Assembly: GCA_937958985.1 (NCBI GenBank)
Contig: CALGLV010000006.1
Location: 1 to 64,000, forward strand
Reading direction: 5' to 3'
DNA length: 64,000 nucleotides
From: an uncultured Aquimarina sp.
GTDB taxonomy: Bacteria > Bacteroidota > Bacteroidia > Flavobacteriales > Flavobacteriaceae
Within the stretch, counting starts at the first letter, position 1. Every line of letters begins with the position of its first letter. The position numbers and the translations under genes are program-made. This document shows positions 20,425 to 30,680 of this stretch, piece after piece. The notes below the pieces were generated by a model. The model did no database searches. It saw nothing but the letters and a program-made list of their open reading frames with translations, and had not been told where the DNA came from.

Positions 20425-22056
20425 TTAATATCCTGGGTTTTGTTGTAATGGATTGGCGTTTACATCTATCTCACTTTGGGGAATAGGATATAAATCCCTA
20501 AAACCTGGAGTAGTTTGTCCATTTGGCACCCCTCCTTTAAAAGGCCATGTCGTATTTTCAGAAAATTGATTATAACGTACTAAATCAGTTCTACGGTGAT
20601 TTTCCCAATACAATTCCCTACTTCTTTCATCAATAATAAAATCTAACGTTAAATCACCAGCACTTACATTAAAATCAGTTGACCCTTCATGTGCTCTAGC
20701 TCTAAGAGTATTTATAAAATTTAAAGCCGTATTTAAATCTCCGTTCGTTGCTCCTCTCAAAGTTGCTTCGGCATAGGTTAAGTAAATATCAGATAATCGG
20801 AACATATGAAAATCCGTATCTGGATGAACGTTTGGATCGGATCCTGGTGTCCCATCAGATTTTATATTCTTAAATTTTGTTATTCCGTAACCCTGCTCAA
20901 AAACTGTTAAACTTTCTATTTCAAGAGTCTGACCTGGCGTATGACTTATTAATCTTTTATCTTCCCATTCTAGTTGAACGTCGTCTGCTTCATCATTATT
21001 AGTTGGCTCACCAAATAAATCGATTAAAGCTTCTGTAGACCTAATGCCTCCCCATCCGCCATTGATACCAAAATCAGCAGGAACCATACTTCCTCCAACT
21101 GCAGCATGAACAAGGAAAGTTGAACCTCCAAATGATTGCGTATTAACACCATCATAAGGAATTGTAAATATTGCCTCGCTTTGAGCTCCATTTAAATCAT
21201 TATCTGCCAAAAACAAATAACTATATGGTATATTTACGTCAATTGAATAACCTGCATTTATTAAACGATTACAAACGTCAATACAATCATTAAATCGTCC
21301 ATTCCCTTCTCCCAAATAAACTTCAGAATTCAAATACAACTTACTTAGCAAAGCCCACACTGCTCCTCTATCCGCTCTACCATATTGGTTTGCTCTTGGT
21401 GCTACAATTTCATTTTCAATTGCTAACAATTCACTCTCTATAAAATTGAATAAATCAGCGCTACTAATTTGCTCGGGCGAAAAAAGGCCTTGACCATCTT
21501 CTGGAACAAAAGTTGGTGATCCATATAAATCCAAAGCATGCCAATAACTTAGTGCTCTTAAAAATCTTGCCTCTGCTCTAAAACCTCTTATAACATCTAG
21601 ATCAAATCCCCTACCATTAATTCGACCTGAGTCCGTTTGACGTAAAAATTCATTAATTACAGCAACCTGAAAATAAATACGCGAATAAAAAGCACTTGAA
21701 AATGGATCCGAAGGTGTCCATAATTGTGTATTTAAATCTTGTATTGTTTGGTCATTCCAAGCAATAGCTGCTTCATCAGTAGGAAGTTCTTGTAACTGAT
21801 AATACAAACGCATATAGGATGAAAAATCTTCTCCAATACCTTGTATATCGGCATCTCCCTCTGGTCCATCTTGTCCAGTCAATGATAATCCCGCATATGC
21901 TTTTGCTAAAAATGATCGATAATCATCAATAGTAACCAAAGCAGCATCTTGAGTTAATCTATCATCTTCTGGAAGCACATTCAAATCATCTTCACAGGAC
22001 CATAAAACAACTAACATCATTGTTAGCGGAATTATTTGTTTAAAATATTTAATCAT
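20425..22056 (-). CDS. susD: SusD/RagB family starch-binding outer membrane lipoprotein
   Basis: ORF 20425..22119; the probable start is internal ATG at 22056 (MIKYFKQIIPLTMMLVVLWSCEDD), which removes the overlap with susC. 'RGFRAEARFLRALSYWHALDLYGSPTFV', 'RSRELYWENHRRTDLVRYNQF'. Confidence 0.9.
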   Translation of the reverse strand: MIKYFKQIIPLTMMLVVLWSCEDDLNVLPEDDRLTQDAALVTIDDYRSFLAKAYAGLSLTGQDGPEGDADIQGIGEDFSSYMRLYYQLQELPTDEAAIAWNDQTIQDLNTQLWTPSDPFSSAFYSRIYFQVAVINEFLRQTDSGRINGRGFDLDVIRGFRAEARFLRALSYWHALDLYGSPTFVPEDGQGLFSPEQISSADLFNFIESELLAIENEIVAPRANQYGRADRGAVWALLSKLYLNSEVYLGEGNGRFNDCIDVCNRLINAGYSIDVNIPYSYLFLADNDLNGAQSEAIFTIPYDGVNTQSFGGSTFLVHAAVGGSMVPADFGINGGWGGIRSTEALIDLFGEPTNNDEADDVQLEWEDKRLISHTPGQTLEIESLTVFEQGYGITKFKNIKSDGTPGSDPNVHPDTDFHMFRLSDIYLTYAEATLRGATNGDLNTALNFINTLRARAHEGSTDFNVSAGDLTLDFIIDERSRELYWENHRRTDLVRYNQFSENTTWPFKGGVPNGQTTPGFRDLYPIPQSEIDVNANPLQQNPGY

Positions 22057-22066
22057 AGCTGTAATT

Positions 22067-25057
22067 TTAAAATTTAACATTAACACCGAAAACATAAGAC
22101 CTGGGTCTTGGATAAGCATTATTATCTACCCCAATATCGAGACCATTAACAACCTCAGGGTCTAACCCATCATAGTCGGTTATTGTCAATAAATTTGAAC
22201 CTGTTGCAGATAATCTAATTTTCACTTTTTCTAAATCAAACGTATATCCTAGTGAAACATTATCTAACCTCACAAAGTCTGAAGATTGAAGGTAGATATC
22301 TGAAAATAATTGAGGTTCTTGAAAATTTGTATTCACAAAATCTGACGGTAGATTAACTACAAAATTCCCTGGAGTATCCAAAGCTGAAGCTATATTTCCT
22401 GCATTAGATTGAATATTATTATAATTGTACCCTCCAAAAGCACCTCTGAATGTAAAACTAAAATCGAAGTCTTTGTAATTCATCGTAGAGGTTAGTCCCA
22501 TAAACACATCCGGGTTGGCTTTTCTTCCAGTTACCCTATCCTCATTATCGATTATTCCATCTCTATTTACATCAACATAAGCACCTTCTATCGGTCTTCC
22601 ATCAGCATCGAAAACCTGTCTAAATGTGCTATAACTTGTTGGGTCGAACCCTACCTCAAGTACTTGTATCGTATTACCCCTTCCTCCTGATATTCCTGCA
22701 GTTGGTATAGATGTTTCTGCACTACCACCAGTAAGTCTATCTACTTCGTTTTCGTTAAAAGTTACATTATAAGCTAAATTCCAATTGAAGTCTCTTGAAC
22801 TAAACACGTCTCCGTTAACACTAAATTCAACCCCACGGTTAGTTAGCTCACCTACGTTAGCTACAAATCTATTAGCTGTAATAATACCTGAAGGAAATGG
22901 GACTTCAAATAATAAATCTGAGGTCTTTTTTTCATATACATCTATACTTCCTGACAATCGATTATTAAAAAAACCAAAATCTAAACCTATATTAAAATTA
23001 CTAGTTTGCTCCCATTTTAAGTCTTGATTTAAGGGTCCTGGTCGTTGTGTGGTTACAAATTGATCTCCAAATTGAACCCTTGCACTATCTTGAGACGGCT
23101 GAAAAACAGATAGAAATGGAAACGATTGTGAAATTTCCTGTTGTCCTGTTATACCCCAACCCGCACGAAGTTTTAATTGATTTAGACTTTTGAAGTTTTC
23201 TAAAAATCGTTCATTATGTAATTTCCAACCTACAGATACTCCTGGAAAAATTCCAAATTGATTTCCATCACCAAATCTTGAAGAACCATCTCTTCTAAAA
23301 GATCCTGAAATAAGATATTTATCAGAAAATTCCACATTTACTCTACTAAAGTATGAAATCAATAAATTTCTACTAGTACTAGGTGCAGGTCTAACTTCAT
23401 CTGTCAATTCAGGATTTACAAAATCTCTAGTTGTTGTTGAGCGTCTTGTTCTAAAAAATTCTTGATAAGAATAACCCGCAACCGCATCAATCTTGGTATT
23501 AATTTGTTCAAAATTCTTAGTATAATTCGCAGTAGTTTCGAGCAATTGGTTTCTATTAAATCCATCTGAAACACCTGTAAAAGTGGATCCTTGTACATCT
23601 CCTCTAGTTAATACCGTAAATACATCTTGGAATTGTCTTGTTCTAGACTCCGTATAATCCAAACCTAAATTTAAATTAAATTTTAAACCCTCTACAAAAG
23701 GCAAAGCATATTCCGCATTAAAATTATGAATCATTCGTTGAGCAATTCCCCTGTTATCATCTTGTTCTAGTGCTGCTACTGCATTTACAGGGGACTGCGT
23801 TTCTGTACCATCCAAAGGGTAGGTAAAAAAACTTCCATCATCATTTCTTACAGGTCGTGTAGGATCAAGGTTTAATGCACTACCTATTCTCCCTCTGTCA
23901 GCAAATCTATTTCTAGTTTCTGCTAATTTCGATACTAATTTTAATTTCAAATTGCTATCAAATAAATCATGTGTAACTGTTGTATTAAAAGAGTTTCTTT
24001 TAAAAGAATCTGTTAATAGAATTCCTTCTTGATCAGAATGATTAAAACTCGCTCTTATAGTAGTATTTTTAAAACCTTTTGAAAGCGTAAAGTTTGTAAT
24101 ATTTCCAATTGCTGTTTGAAAAATAGCATTTTGCCAATCAGTGCTAATTGACTCATTCTCATTAAGTAAAGCAACTTGAGCTGAAGTACCATTTTCTGTT
24201 ACAAACTCTCTAAATTGAGGAGCGTCAAATACATCAATTGTTTTAATTACCTCTCCAAAAGAATATTTAAAATCTAAGGCTACTTCTAAAGGACTTTCTT
24301 TTCTCCCTTTTTTTGTGGTAATTAAGATTACTCCGTTTGAAGCCCTAGATCCATAAATTGCAGTTGAAGCCGCATCTTTAAGTACTACAAAATCTTTAAT
24401 ATCATCTGGATTAATTATATTCAAGACATTTCTCACTCCATCTATGCTTTGCTGATCTAAAGGAATACCATCAACAACGATAAGCGGATCACTAGTTGCG
24501 TTAATTGAAGAACCTCCACGAATACGAATCCTAGATCCCCCTCCTGCATCTCCTCCGCTACTAGTTACCTGAACACCTGCTGTTTTTCCTCTTAATAAAT
24601 CCTGCGGAGAAACAATTGCCCCTTGATTGAATTGATCTTCCGAAACTTGAGCAATCGCACCTGTGACATTTTCTTTTTGAGCAGATCCATACCCTATCAG
24701 TATAACCTCCGATAATTGAGAAACATCTTCTTCTAAAGAAACATTTAAAGTTTCTTCTCCATTATAAACCAATTTTTTTGTTTTAAAGCCCAAATAATCG
24801 AAAACCAAAATTTGACCAACGGTTATAGGTTCAATTTTAAATTCACCATTAAAATCAGTAACGGCTCCCCTAGCAGTACCCAAAATAGAAATATTTACTC
24901 CTGGTAATGGTAAGCTTGCATCAGTATCGGTAATCGTTCCTGACACAGAAGATTGCGCTTGTAATAGCAAAGGCACTACAAAAGCAATGTACAGTAGTTG
25001 TTTTATTATAATCTTCATTGTTTTATTATTGATTATTATTAACTGATTGTCGTACAA
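22067..25057 (-). CDS. susC: SusC/RagA family TonB-dependent transporter
   Basis: 996 aa; carboxypeptidase-D-regulatory-like N-domain, 'VSGTITDTDASLPLPGVNISILGTARGAVTDFNGEF', plug 'SRIRIRGGSSINATSDPLIVVDGIPL'. The true start may be MKIIIKQ, 13 codons in. Confidence 0.93.
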   Translation of the reverse strand: MYDNQLIIINNKTMKIIIKQLLYIAFVVPLLLQAQSSVSGTITDTDASLPLPGVNISILGTARGAVTDFNGEFKIEPITVGQILVFDYLGFKTKKLVYNGEETLNVSLEEDVSQLSEVILIGYGSAQKENVTGAIAQVSEDQFNQGAIVSPQDLLRGKTAGVQVTSSGGDAGGGSRIRIRGGSSINATSDPLIVVDGIPLDQQSIDGVRNVLNIINPDDIKDFVVLKDAASTAIYGSRASNGVILITTKKGRKESPLEVALDFKYSFGEVIKTIDVFDAPQFREFVTENGTSAQVALLNENESISTDWQNAIFQTAIGNITNFTLSKGFKNTTIRASFNHSDQEGILLTDSFKRNSFNTTVTHDLFDSNLKLKLVSKLAETRNRFADRGRIGSALNLDPTRPVRNDDGSFFTYPLDGTETQSPVNAVAALEQDDNRGIAQRMIHNFNAEYALPFVEGLKFNLNLGLDYTESRTRQFQDVFTVLTRGDVQGSTFTGVSDGFNRNQLLETTANYTKNFEQINTKIDAVAGYSYQEFFRTRRSTTTRDFVNPELTDEVRPAPSTSRNLLISYFSRVNVEFSDKYLISGSFRRDGSSRFGDGNQFGIFPGVSVGWKLHNERFLENFKSLNQLKLRAGWGITGQQEISQSFPFLSVFQPSQDSARVQFGDQFVTTQRPGPLNQDLKWEQTSNFNIGLDFGFFNNRLSGSIDVYEKKTSDLLFEVPFPSGIITANRFVANVGELTNRGVEFSVNGDVFSSRDFNWNLAYNVTFNENEVDRLTGGSAETSIPTAGISGGRGNTIQVLEVGFDPTSYSTFRQVFDADGRPIEGAYVDVNRDGIIDNEDRVTGRKANPDVFMGLTSTMNYKDFDFSFTFRGAFGGYNYNNIQSNAGNIASALDTPGNFVVNLPSDFVNTNFQEPQLFSDIYLQSSDFVRLDNVSLGYTFDLEKVKIRLSATGSNLLTITDYDGLDPEVVNGLDIGVDNNAYPRPRSYVFGVNVKF

Positions 25058-25123
25058 TTATATTGTCATAATTTTAACATTATAATTAACTAATCAATAA
25101 ATACACTTAACACTTTCTGCTTA

Positions 25124-25157
25124 CAAAGTTACTATTAAAACGTTTTCGGAAACAAGT
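25124..25157 (-). promoter_or_regulatory. Putative susC promoter with embedded LacI-type operator
   Basis: Minus strand: TTG (25156..25154) - 22 nt - TAACTTTG (25131..25124), matching Bacteroidota TTTG/TAnnTTTG architecture; the spacer contains CCGAAAACGTTT. Confidence 0.65.
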
Positions 25158-25176
25158 TAAATATTACGAATATACT

Positions 25177-25192
25177 AACGAAATCGTTTGAG
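25177..25192. promoter_or_regulatory. Candidate LacI-family operator
   Basis: CTAACGAAATCGTTTG, near-palindromic AACGA-AA/T-TCGTT core in the susC/lacI intergenic region. Confidence 0.5.
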
Positions 25193-25327
25193 TGTTTATA
25201 AGTTTTTGAATTTAGCACAATATTAGACTTAAAACATTGAAAAATAATATTCTTTTTACAAATTTAAATGCGAAATTCGCAACAAAGCTCTTCTACACAA
25301 TCTCAAGAGTTGTATTTTAGTATTTTA

Positions 25328-25343
25328 ACAACGAAAACGATAA
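25328..25343. promoter_or_regulatory. Candidate LacI-family operator upstream of lacI
   Basis: CAACGAAAACGATAAC ending 7 bp before the lacI ATG. Confidence 0.45.
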
Positions 25344-25350
25344 CTTATTT

Positions 25351-26376
25351 ATGAAAGGAAAGATCACACTTAAACATATTGCAAAAGAATTAGACATCTC
25401 CATATCAACAGTATCAAAAGCTTTAAAAGGGAGTCAAGAGATTAGCGAAGACACTCGTAAAAAAGTAAAAGCATTCGCACAACTCTATAACTATAAGCCC
25501 AACAATATAGCATTGAGCTTGAAAAACAGAAAAACAAAAACTATAGCTGTTATTATTCCTGAAATTGTTCATCACTTTTTTACCACAGTAATTGGAGGTA
25601 TTGAAAAAGTAGCTAATGAAAAAGGATACCATGTTATTATTTGCAGCTCTAACGAGTCTTTTGACAAAGAAGTCATTAATATGGAAACCTTTGCTGCAGG
25701 AAGTGCTGACGGCTTTATATTATCTGTAGCTAAAGAAACGCAGCAAAAAGAAGATTACCATCATATAGAAGAAACTATAAACCAAGGGATGCCTGTAATA
25801 ATGTTTGATCGTATAGTAGACGAAATTGTATGCGATAAAATTATTGTTGATGATGTACGGGGTGCTCAAAATGCAACCAATCACTTATTACGTAATGGAT
25901 GTCGAAAAATAGCTTTAATTACAACTGTGGACTATATAAGTGTAGGTAATTTAAGAACGCGTGGTTACAAAAGGGGACTATGCTCCTATGATATTCCCTT
26001 TGACGAAACATTAGTTTTAAAAATAGAAGACGTTGACAACTGTGACTACCAAATTGAAGAATTCCTAAAAAACATAGACATCGATGGTGTTTTTGCTGTA
26101 AATGAGCTATTTGCAGTTTCAGCTTGTAGAGCTCTTAAAGAATTAGACAAAACGGTACCCGATGATGTTTCTGTTATTGGTTTTACTGATGGTATCTTAT
26201 CCAAGCATATGATTCCTAGCCTATCGACCGTAAGTCAACACGGCCATGAAATGGGCGAACGCGCTGCACAACTTTTAATTCATAAACTAGAAAACCATGA
26301 AGAAGGTGTTGAGGAATATAAAACAGTGATTATTGATACTGAACTTATAGAAAGAGAATCTACAAACAAGTCTTAA
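25351..26376 (+). CDS. LacI family transcriptional regulator
   Basis: 341 aa; N-terminal HTH 'ITLKHIAKELDISISTVSKALKGSQEISEDTRKKVKAFAQLYNYKPNNIA', periplasmic-binding-like effector domain. Confidence 0.95.
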   Translation: MKGKITLKHIAKELDISISTVSKALKGSQEISEDTRKKVKAFAQLYNYKPNNIALSLKNRKTKTIAVIIPEIVHHFFTTVIGGIEKVANEKGYHVIICSSNESFDKEVINMETFAAGSADGFILSVAKETQQKEDYHHIEETINQGMPVIMFDRIVDEIVCDKIIVDDVRGAQNATNHLLRNGCRKIALITTVDYISVGNLRTRGYKRGLCSYDIPFDETLVLKIEDVDNCDYQIEEFLKNIDIDGVFAVNELFAVSACRALKELDKTVPDDVSVIGFTDGILSKHMIPSLSTVSQHGHEMGERAAQLLIHKLENHEEGVEEYKTVIIDTELIERESTNKS

Positions 26377-26427
26377 TTCCTTTATTTTTATTTTAAAACA
26401 TAAATAAACTAACAAGTTACCAACATG

Positions 26428-26443
26428 CAAACGTTTTCGTTAG
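26428..26443. promoter_or_regulatory. Candidate LacI-family operator upstream of secreted amylase
   Basis: CAAACGTTTTCGTTAG (reverse complement CTAACGAAAACGTTTG), matching the sites upstream of susC and lacI. Confidence 0.5.
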
Positions 26444-26529
26444 TGTTGTGATTATTTTATTGACAACTTTAAATATAAATTAGATCGTTGATAACAAATA
26501 ATCATATAATTAATTAAAAAACGTGAATT

Positions 26530-29019
26530 ATGAAATCGTTACGATTTAAAAAAACAAAAAATATGCTAAAAAGCATAATGGGTTTTATTTTCCTGCTAAT
26601 ATTTAGTAGTCAAAGTGCCACAGCGCAAGATGAAGATGTTATGCTACAAGCCTTTGATTGGAATGTACATATTCAACCCGCAGGTAGCACTTGGCTTCAA
26701 GTATTATCGAATAACAACCAACGTATCGCCGATGCAGGTTTTGACATGGTTTGGCTACCACCAACTAGCGACTCGGCTGCTCCACAAGGATACTTACCTC
26801 GTGAGTTATTCAACTTTAATAGTGCCTATGGAACGGAGCAGCAATTACGCACTTTAATTAATCAATTTCATAGTAATGACGTAAAGGTTATTGGTGACAT
26901 TGTAATTAATCACCGTGTAGGATCTCCGGATGCTGTAACTTTCGTAAATCCTAACTGGCCTACCTTTTTTATTACTGCGGATGATGAAGGTCGTAATTTT
27001 GTAAATGGACCTGTTAACTTCAGTATAAATGGTGATTACGTACCTGGATTTGCTTTGAAAGCCGATGGATCAAACGGTACTTTTGCGGCTGCTAGAGATT
27101 TGGATCACTTTAATCCTCAAGTACGTCAAGAAATTACAGCATGGATGAATTTCTTAAGAAATGACTTGGGCTACGATGGATGGAGATACGACTTTGTACA
27201 TGGGTACGATCCTATATTTAACAAAGAATACAACGACGCTACGCAACCTTACTTTGCTGTTGGTGAACTTTTAGAAAGTAGTAGAGTACAAATTAATAAC
27301 TGGGTGAATTTCACTCAACAATCCTCTTCTGCTTTTGATTTTAACTTAAAAGTAAGTTTACAAAATGCCTTTAGAGCTAATAACTTATCCTTTTTAAGAG
27401 ATTTTGAAGGTAATGCTTCTGGTTTGGTTGGAATTAACCCAAGTAAGTCGGTTACTTTTTTAGAAAATCACGATACCGGGGTTGCGCAACAATGTTGTGG
27501 ACCTAATTTTATTTTCCCCGGTGGGGAAACTAACTTAGGAAAAGGGTATGCGTACATACTTACACACCCAGGAGTACCTATGGTATTCTGGACACATTAT
27601 TTTAATGAAAGTCAAGGTTTTAGAGATACTATAGACGGTTTAATAGAAACCAGAAAAAGAGTACGCATTTTCGCAGGATCTTCAATGAATATAGCTGAAG
27701 CTAGAAACGATTTATATGCTGCTTATATTGATGGTAGAGACGGAACTATTGCTATGAAATTAGGTAGTGGAAACTGGTCGCCTGATGGTAATGGATGGGT
27801 TTTAAGAAACTCTGGTACCGATTACGCTGTATGGACTCAAGGTGGCTCTGACAATCAAATCGTAGACAACGAAGAAGAGGAGGAAGTAAATAACGGTACT
27901 CCTTTTACTGTTTTTGTTCAAGGATTTACAAATGCATATACTTTTGGTAGTGTTGCAGATACTTCTGGAGCATGGCCTGGCCTTCAACTTACCGCTTTAG
28001 GTAATGACTGGTATAGTGGTGTAGTTCCTGGAGATTGTACTAATATTATTTTTAATAATAATGGTAGCAATCAAACCGACGATTTAAATGTTTGTAATAC
28101 GGCTCCTTATTATGCTAATGGGCAGTTTGTAGCGAATCCTCCAAGCGATTTCCCTTCAGATAATAATAATCAGGACACCGACGACAATAGTCCTTTTACT
28201 GTTTTTGTTGAAGGATTTACAAATGCGTATACTTTTGCAAACAATCAAGATACCTCTGGTGTTTGGCCTGGCTTACAACTTACGGCATTAGGAAACAACT
28301 GGTATAGCGGTCAAATTCCAGGAGATTGTACCGATGTAGTTTTCAATAATAACGGAAGCGGACAAAGCCCCGATTTAAATGTATGTAGCAATGCTCCTTA
28401 TTACACTAATGGTCAATTTGTATCAACACCTCCTAGTAGTTTCCCTGGCAACGATACTAACGACAACGATGCTACATTTACTGTTTTTGTAAGAGGTTTT
28501 ACAAATACGTATACTTTTGCGAACAATCAGGATACCTCAGGTCCTTGGCCTGGAATTCAAGCAACTTCTATAGGTAACAACTGGTACCGCACCGAGGTTC
28601 CTGGCCCTTGTACTAATATTATTTTCAATAACAATGGTAGTAATCAAACAGCCGATTTAAATGCTTGTAATACGGCTCCTTATTATGCTAATGGGCAGTT
28701 TTTATCGAATCCTCCAAGCGATTTTCCTTCAGGTTCTTTAAAATCTATTACAGCTAATAACGCTCCTAAGGCTAATGTATATCCTAACCCGTTTGTTAAT
28801 CAATTTGAAGTTACGCTTTCTGCTAGTATTACAGGATCTGTAGTATTTGAATTAGTGAACAGTTTAGGTCAAGTAATCACTTCTCAAAAAGAAGATGCTA
28901 GCTCAACTGATAGTTTTAACGTTATTTTATCAAACGCTTCAATCACTTCTGGTTTATATTTCTACCGAATTTCACAAGAAAATGAAATATTAACGACAGG
29001 AAAACTGTTAAAAAAATAA
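26530..29019 (+). CDS. Secreted alpha-amylase (GH13) with three tandem starch-binding modules and T9SS C-terminal sorting domain
   Basis: 829 aa; GH13 motifs GWRYDFVHGYD, AVGELLES, FLENHDTG; three 'FTVFV.GFTN.YTF...DTSG.WPG' modules (CBM26-like); C-terminal 'VYPNPFVNQFEVTL...GLYFYRI...GKLLKK'. Confidence 0.92.
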   Translation: MKSLRFKKTKNMLKSIMGFIFLLIFSSQSATAQDEDVMLQAFDWNVHIQPAGSTWLQVLSNNNQRIADAGFDMVWLPPTSDSAAPQGYLPRELFNFNSAYGTEQQLRTLINQFHSNDVKVIGDIVINHRVGSPDAVTFVNPNWPTFFITADDEGRNFVNGPVNFSINGDYVPGFALKADGSNGTFAAARDLDHFNPQVRQEITAWMNFLRNDLGYDGWRYDFVHGYDPIFNKEYNDATQPYFAVGELLESSRVQINNWVNFTQQSSSAFDFNLKVSLQNAFRANNLSFLRDFEGNASGLVGINPSKSVTFLENHDTGVAQQCCGPNFIFPGGETNLGKGYAYILTHPGVPMVFWTHYFNESQGFRDTIDGLIETRKRVRIFAGSSMNIAEARNDLYAAYIDGRDGTIAMKLGSGNWSPDGNGWVLRNSGTDYAVWTQGGSDNQIVDNEEEEEVNNGTPFTVFVQGFTNAYTFGSVADTSGAWPGLQLTALGNDWYSGVVPGDCTNIIFNNNGSNQTDDLNVCNTAPYYANGQFVANPPSDFPSDNNNQDTDDNSPFTVFVEGFTNAYTFANNQDTSGVWPGLQLTALGNNWYSGQIPGDCTDVVFNNNGSGQSPDLNVCSNAPYYTNGQFVSTPPSSFPGNDTNDNDATFTVFVRGFTNTYTFANNQDTSGPWPGIQATSIGNNWYRTEVPGPCTNIIFNNNGSNQTADLNACNTAPYYANGQFLSNPPSDFPSGSLKSITANNAPKANVYPNPFVNQFEVTLSASITGSVVFELVNSLGQVITSQKEDASSTDSFNVILSNASITSGLYFYRISQENEILTTGKLLKK
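27897..28735 (+). repeat. Three tandem starch-binding module repeats
   Basis: The TTTACTG landmark recurs at 27904, 28195 and 28477 (291- and 282-bp spacing); each encodes FTVFV.GFTN.YTF. Confidence 0.9.
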
Positions 29020-29089
29020 TTTCTTTAAGTTAAAAATATAGGTTTCTCAATCGCTTGAAATCTATATTTTCTCCAAACACAACATCTCA

Positions 29090-29124
29090 AAACCCCTGCA
29101 AACATTGAACTGCAGGGGTTTTTT
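29090..29124 (+). terminator. Intrinsic terminator after secreted amylase
   Basis: AACCCCTGCA-AACATTGAAC-TGCAGGGGTT followed by TTTT. Confidence 0.85.
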
Positions 29125-29301
29125 ATTTGGTATTAACAAATATTTAATCTTATCTTTACACTATATCAAAATGTACATTTTTCACTTTCTACTTTAAAAT
29201 TGAGTTTTGATAAGAATTTTAAAAAGTATTTACATCATATCTGAATACTACTTAAAGGATTCGCTTATCATATCAAAACAGTAATAATTAATTTTTACTT
29301 A

Positions 29302-30678
29302 ATGAACAAGCGTAAACTAAGTTTTTGGGGAATCTGGAACATGAGTTTTGGATTTCTAGGAATACAATTTGGAATGGCCCTACAAGGTGGGTTTATGTCA
29401 CGAATTTTTCAAACATTAGGAGCCGATAAGGACGAAATTCCTTTATTGTGGATTGCAGCACCTTTAACAGGTTTATTAATACAACCTATTATTGGTTACT
29501 TAAGCGACCGCACATGGAGCCCAAGATGGGGAAGACGCAAACCATTTTTTTTAATTGGAGCTATATTAAGTTCCCTTGCTTTGTTTTTTGTGCCATACTC
29601 TCCTGCATTATGGATTGCAGCAGGTTTTTTATGGATTCTTGATGCTTCTATAAATATTTCCATGGAGCCTTTTAGAGCTTTGGTGGCAGACAAGCTACCC
29701 GACTCTCAAAGATCTTATGGTTTTGTGGTACAAACTTTAATTATTGGAATTGGTACATGGGCTGCTAATTATTTGCCCTGGCTGGTTTCAAAATTCGGAG
29801 TTTCTAATGCTGCAGATCAAGGAATTGTTCCCATGTCCGTAAAAGTTGCTTTTGGAATAGGTGCAATTATATTTTTAGCAAGTATTTTGTATACGGTATT
29901 TACAACTTCTGAATATCCTCCCGAGGATATGAAGGCTTTTGAAGAAGAGAAGAAAAAGAAAAATACTTTTATTTCTGATATTCTTGAAAATATAGGTAGC
30001 ATGCCTTCTACAATGAAGAAATTAGGAATAATACAATTTTTTAGTTGGTTTGCCTTTTTTACGATGTGGAGTTTAACAAATCCTGCGTTAACCGAATTTG
30101 TATTTATGGCTCCTGCTCCAGATGCTTCTTTATTCGATATGAATATACCGTCTGCAGCTGCTGCATTTGAAGTTGCAAATACTTCTTTTCAGCAAGCTTC
30201 AAATAGTGTTGGTTTTTATATGGGTATTTATGGTTTGTCTTCTATGGTTTTTGCATTACTATTAGCAATGTATACCTCTAAGAAAAACATTAACAGAAAA
30301 TACACTCATTTAATTTCGCTAATTCTAGGAGGACTTGGTTTTATTTCGATGTATTACATCCCATCACCAGAGTGGTTGGTTTTATCATTTTCATTAATAG
30401 GTATAGCTTGGGCTAGTATGTTATCAATGCCCTATGCAATGCTTTCGAGTGTGGTAAACCCTAAACACATGGGGGTTATTATAGGTATTTTTAACATGTT
30501 TATTGTTATTCCTCAAATTATTGCCGCTATTGGCGGAATTAATTTTACCTATAAACTATTTGGAGAAGGTACAATCAATGCAATGCTTGTTGCAGGTATA
30601 AGTTTAATTATTGCTGGTTTATGTAATTTACTGATTACTGACAAAAAAGCTATTAGTTACCATTCTAAACAAGCATAG
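29302..30678 (+). CDS. MFS sugar transporter (SLC45/GPH-like), probable maltose/maltodextrin importer
   Basis: 458 aa; many TM helices; 'GLLIQPIIGYLSDRTWSPRWGRRKPFFLIGAI'; 2 bp upstream of pgmB and next to GH65. Confidence 0.85.
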   Translation: MNKRKLSFWGIWNMSFGFLGIQFGMALQGGFMSRIFQTLGADKDEIPLLWIAAPLTGLLIQPIIGYLSDRTWSPRWGRRKPFFLIGAILSSLALFFVPYSPALWIAAGFLWILDASINISMEPFRALVADKLPDSQRSYGFVVQTLIIGIGTWAANYLPWLVSKFGVSNAADQGIVPMSVKVAFGIGAIIFLASILYTVFTTSEYPPEDMKAFEEEKKKKNTFISDILENIGSMPSTMKKLGIIQFFSWFAFFTMWSLTNPALTEFVFMAPAPDASLFDMNIPSAAAAFEVANTSFQQASNSVGFYMGIYGLSSMVFALLLAMYTSKKNINRKYTHLISLILGGLGFISMYYIPSPEWLVLSFSLIGIAWASMLSMPYAMLSSVVNPKHMGVIIGIFNMFIVIPQIIAAIGGINFTYKLFGEGTINAMLVAGISLIIAGLCNLLITDKKAISYHSKQA

Positions 30679-30680
30679 TT

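Noticed and set aside
22056-22119. Overlap between the SusD ORF (to 22119) and SusC (from 22067) as a true overlapping gene pair
   Set aside because: An internal ATG at 22056 starts a proper lipoprotein signal (MIKYFKQ...LWSCEDD), so the extra N-terminal 21 residues are probably not translated.
23416-23598. Out-of-frame 60-aa ORF inside susC
   Set aside because: Embedded in a conserved TonB-dependent transporter frame with no supporting signal; likely chance.
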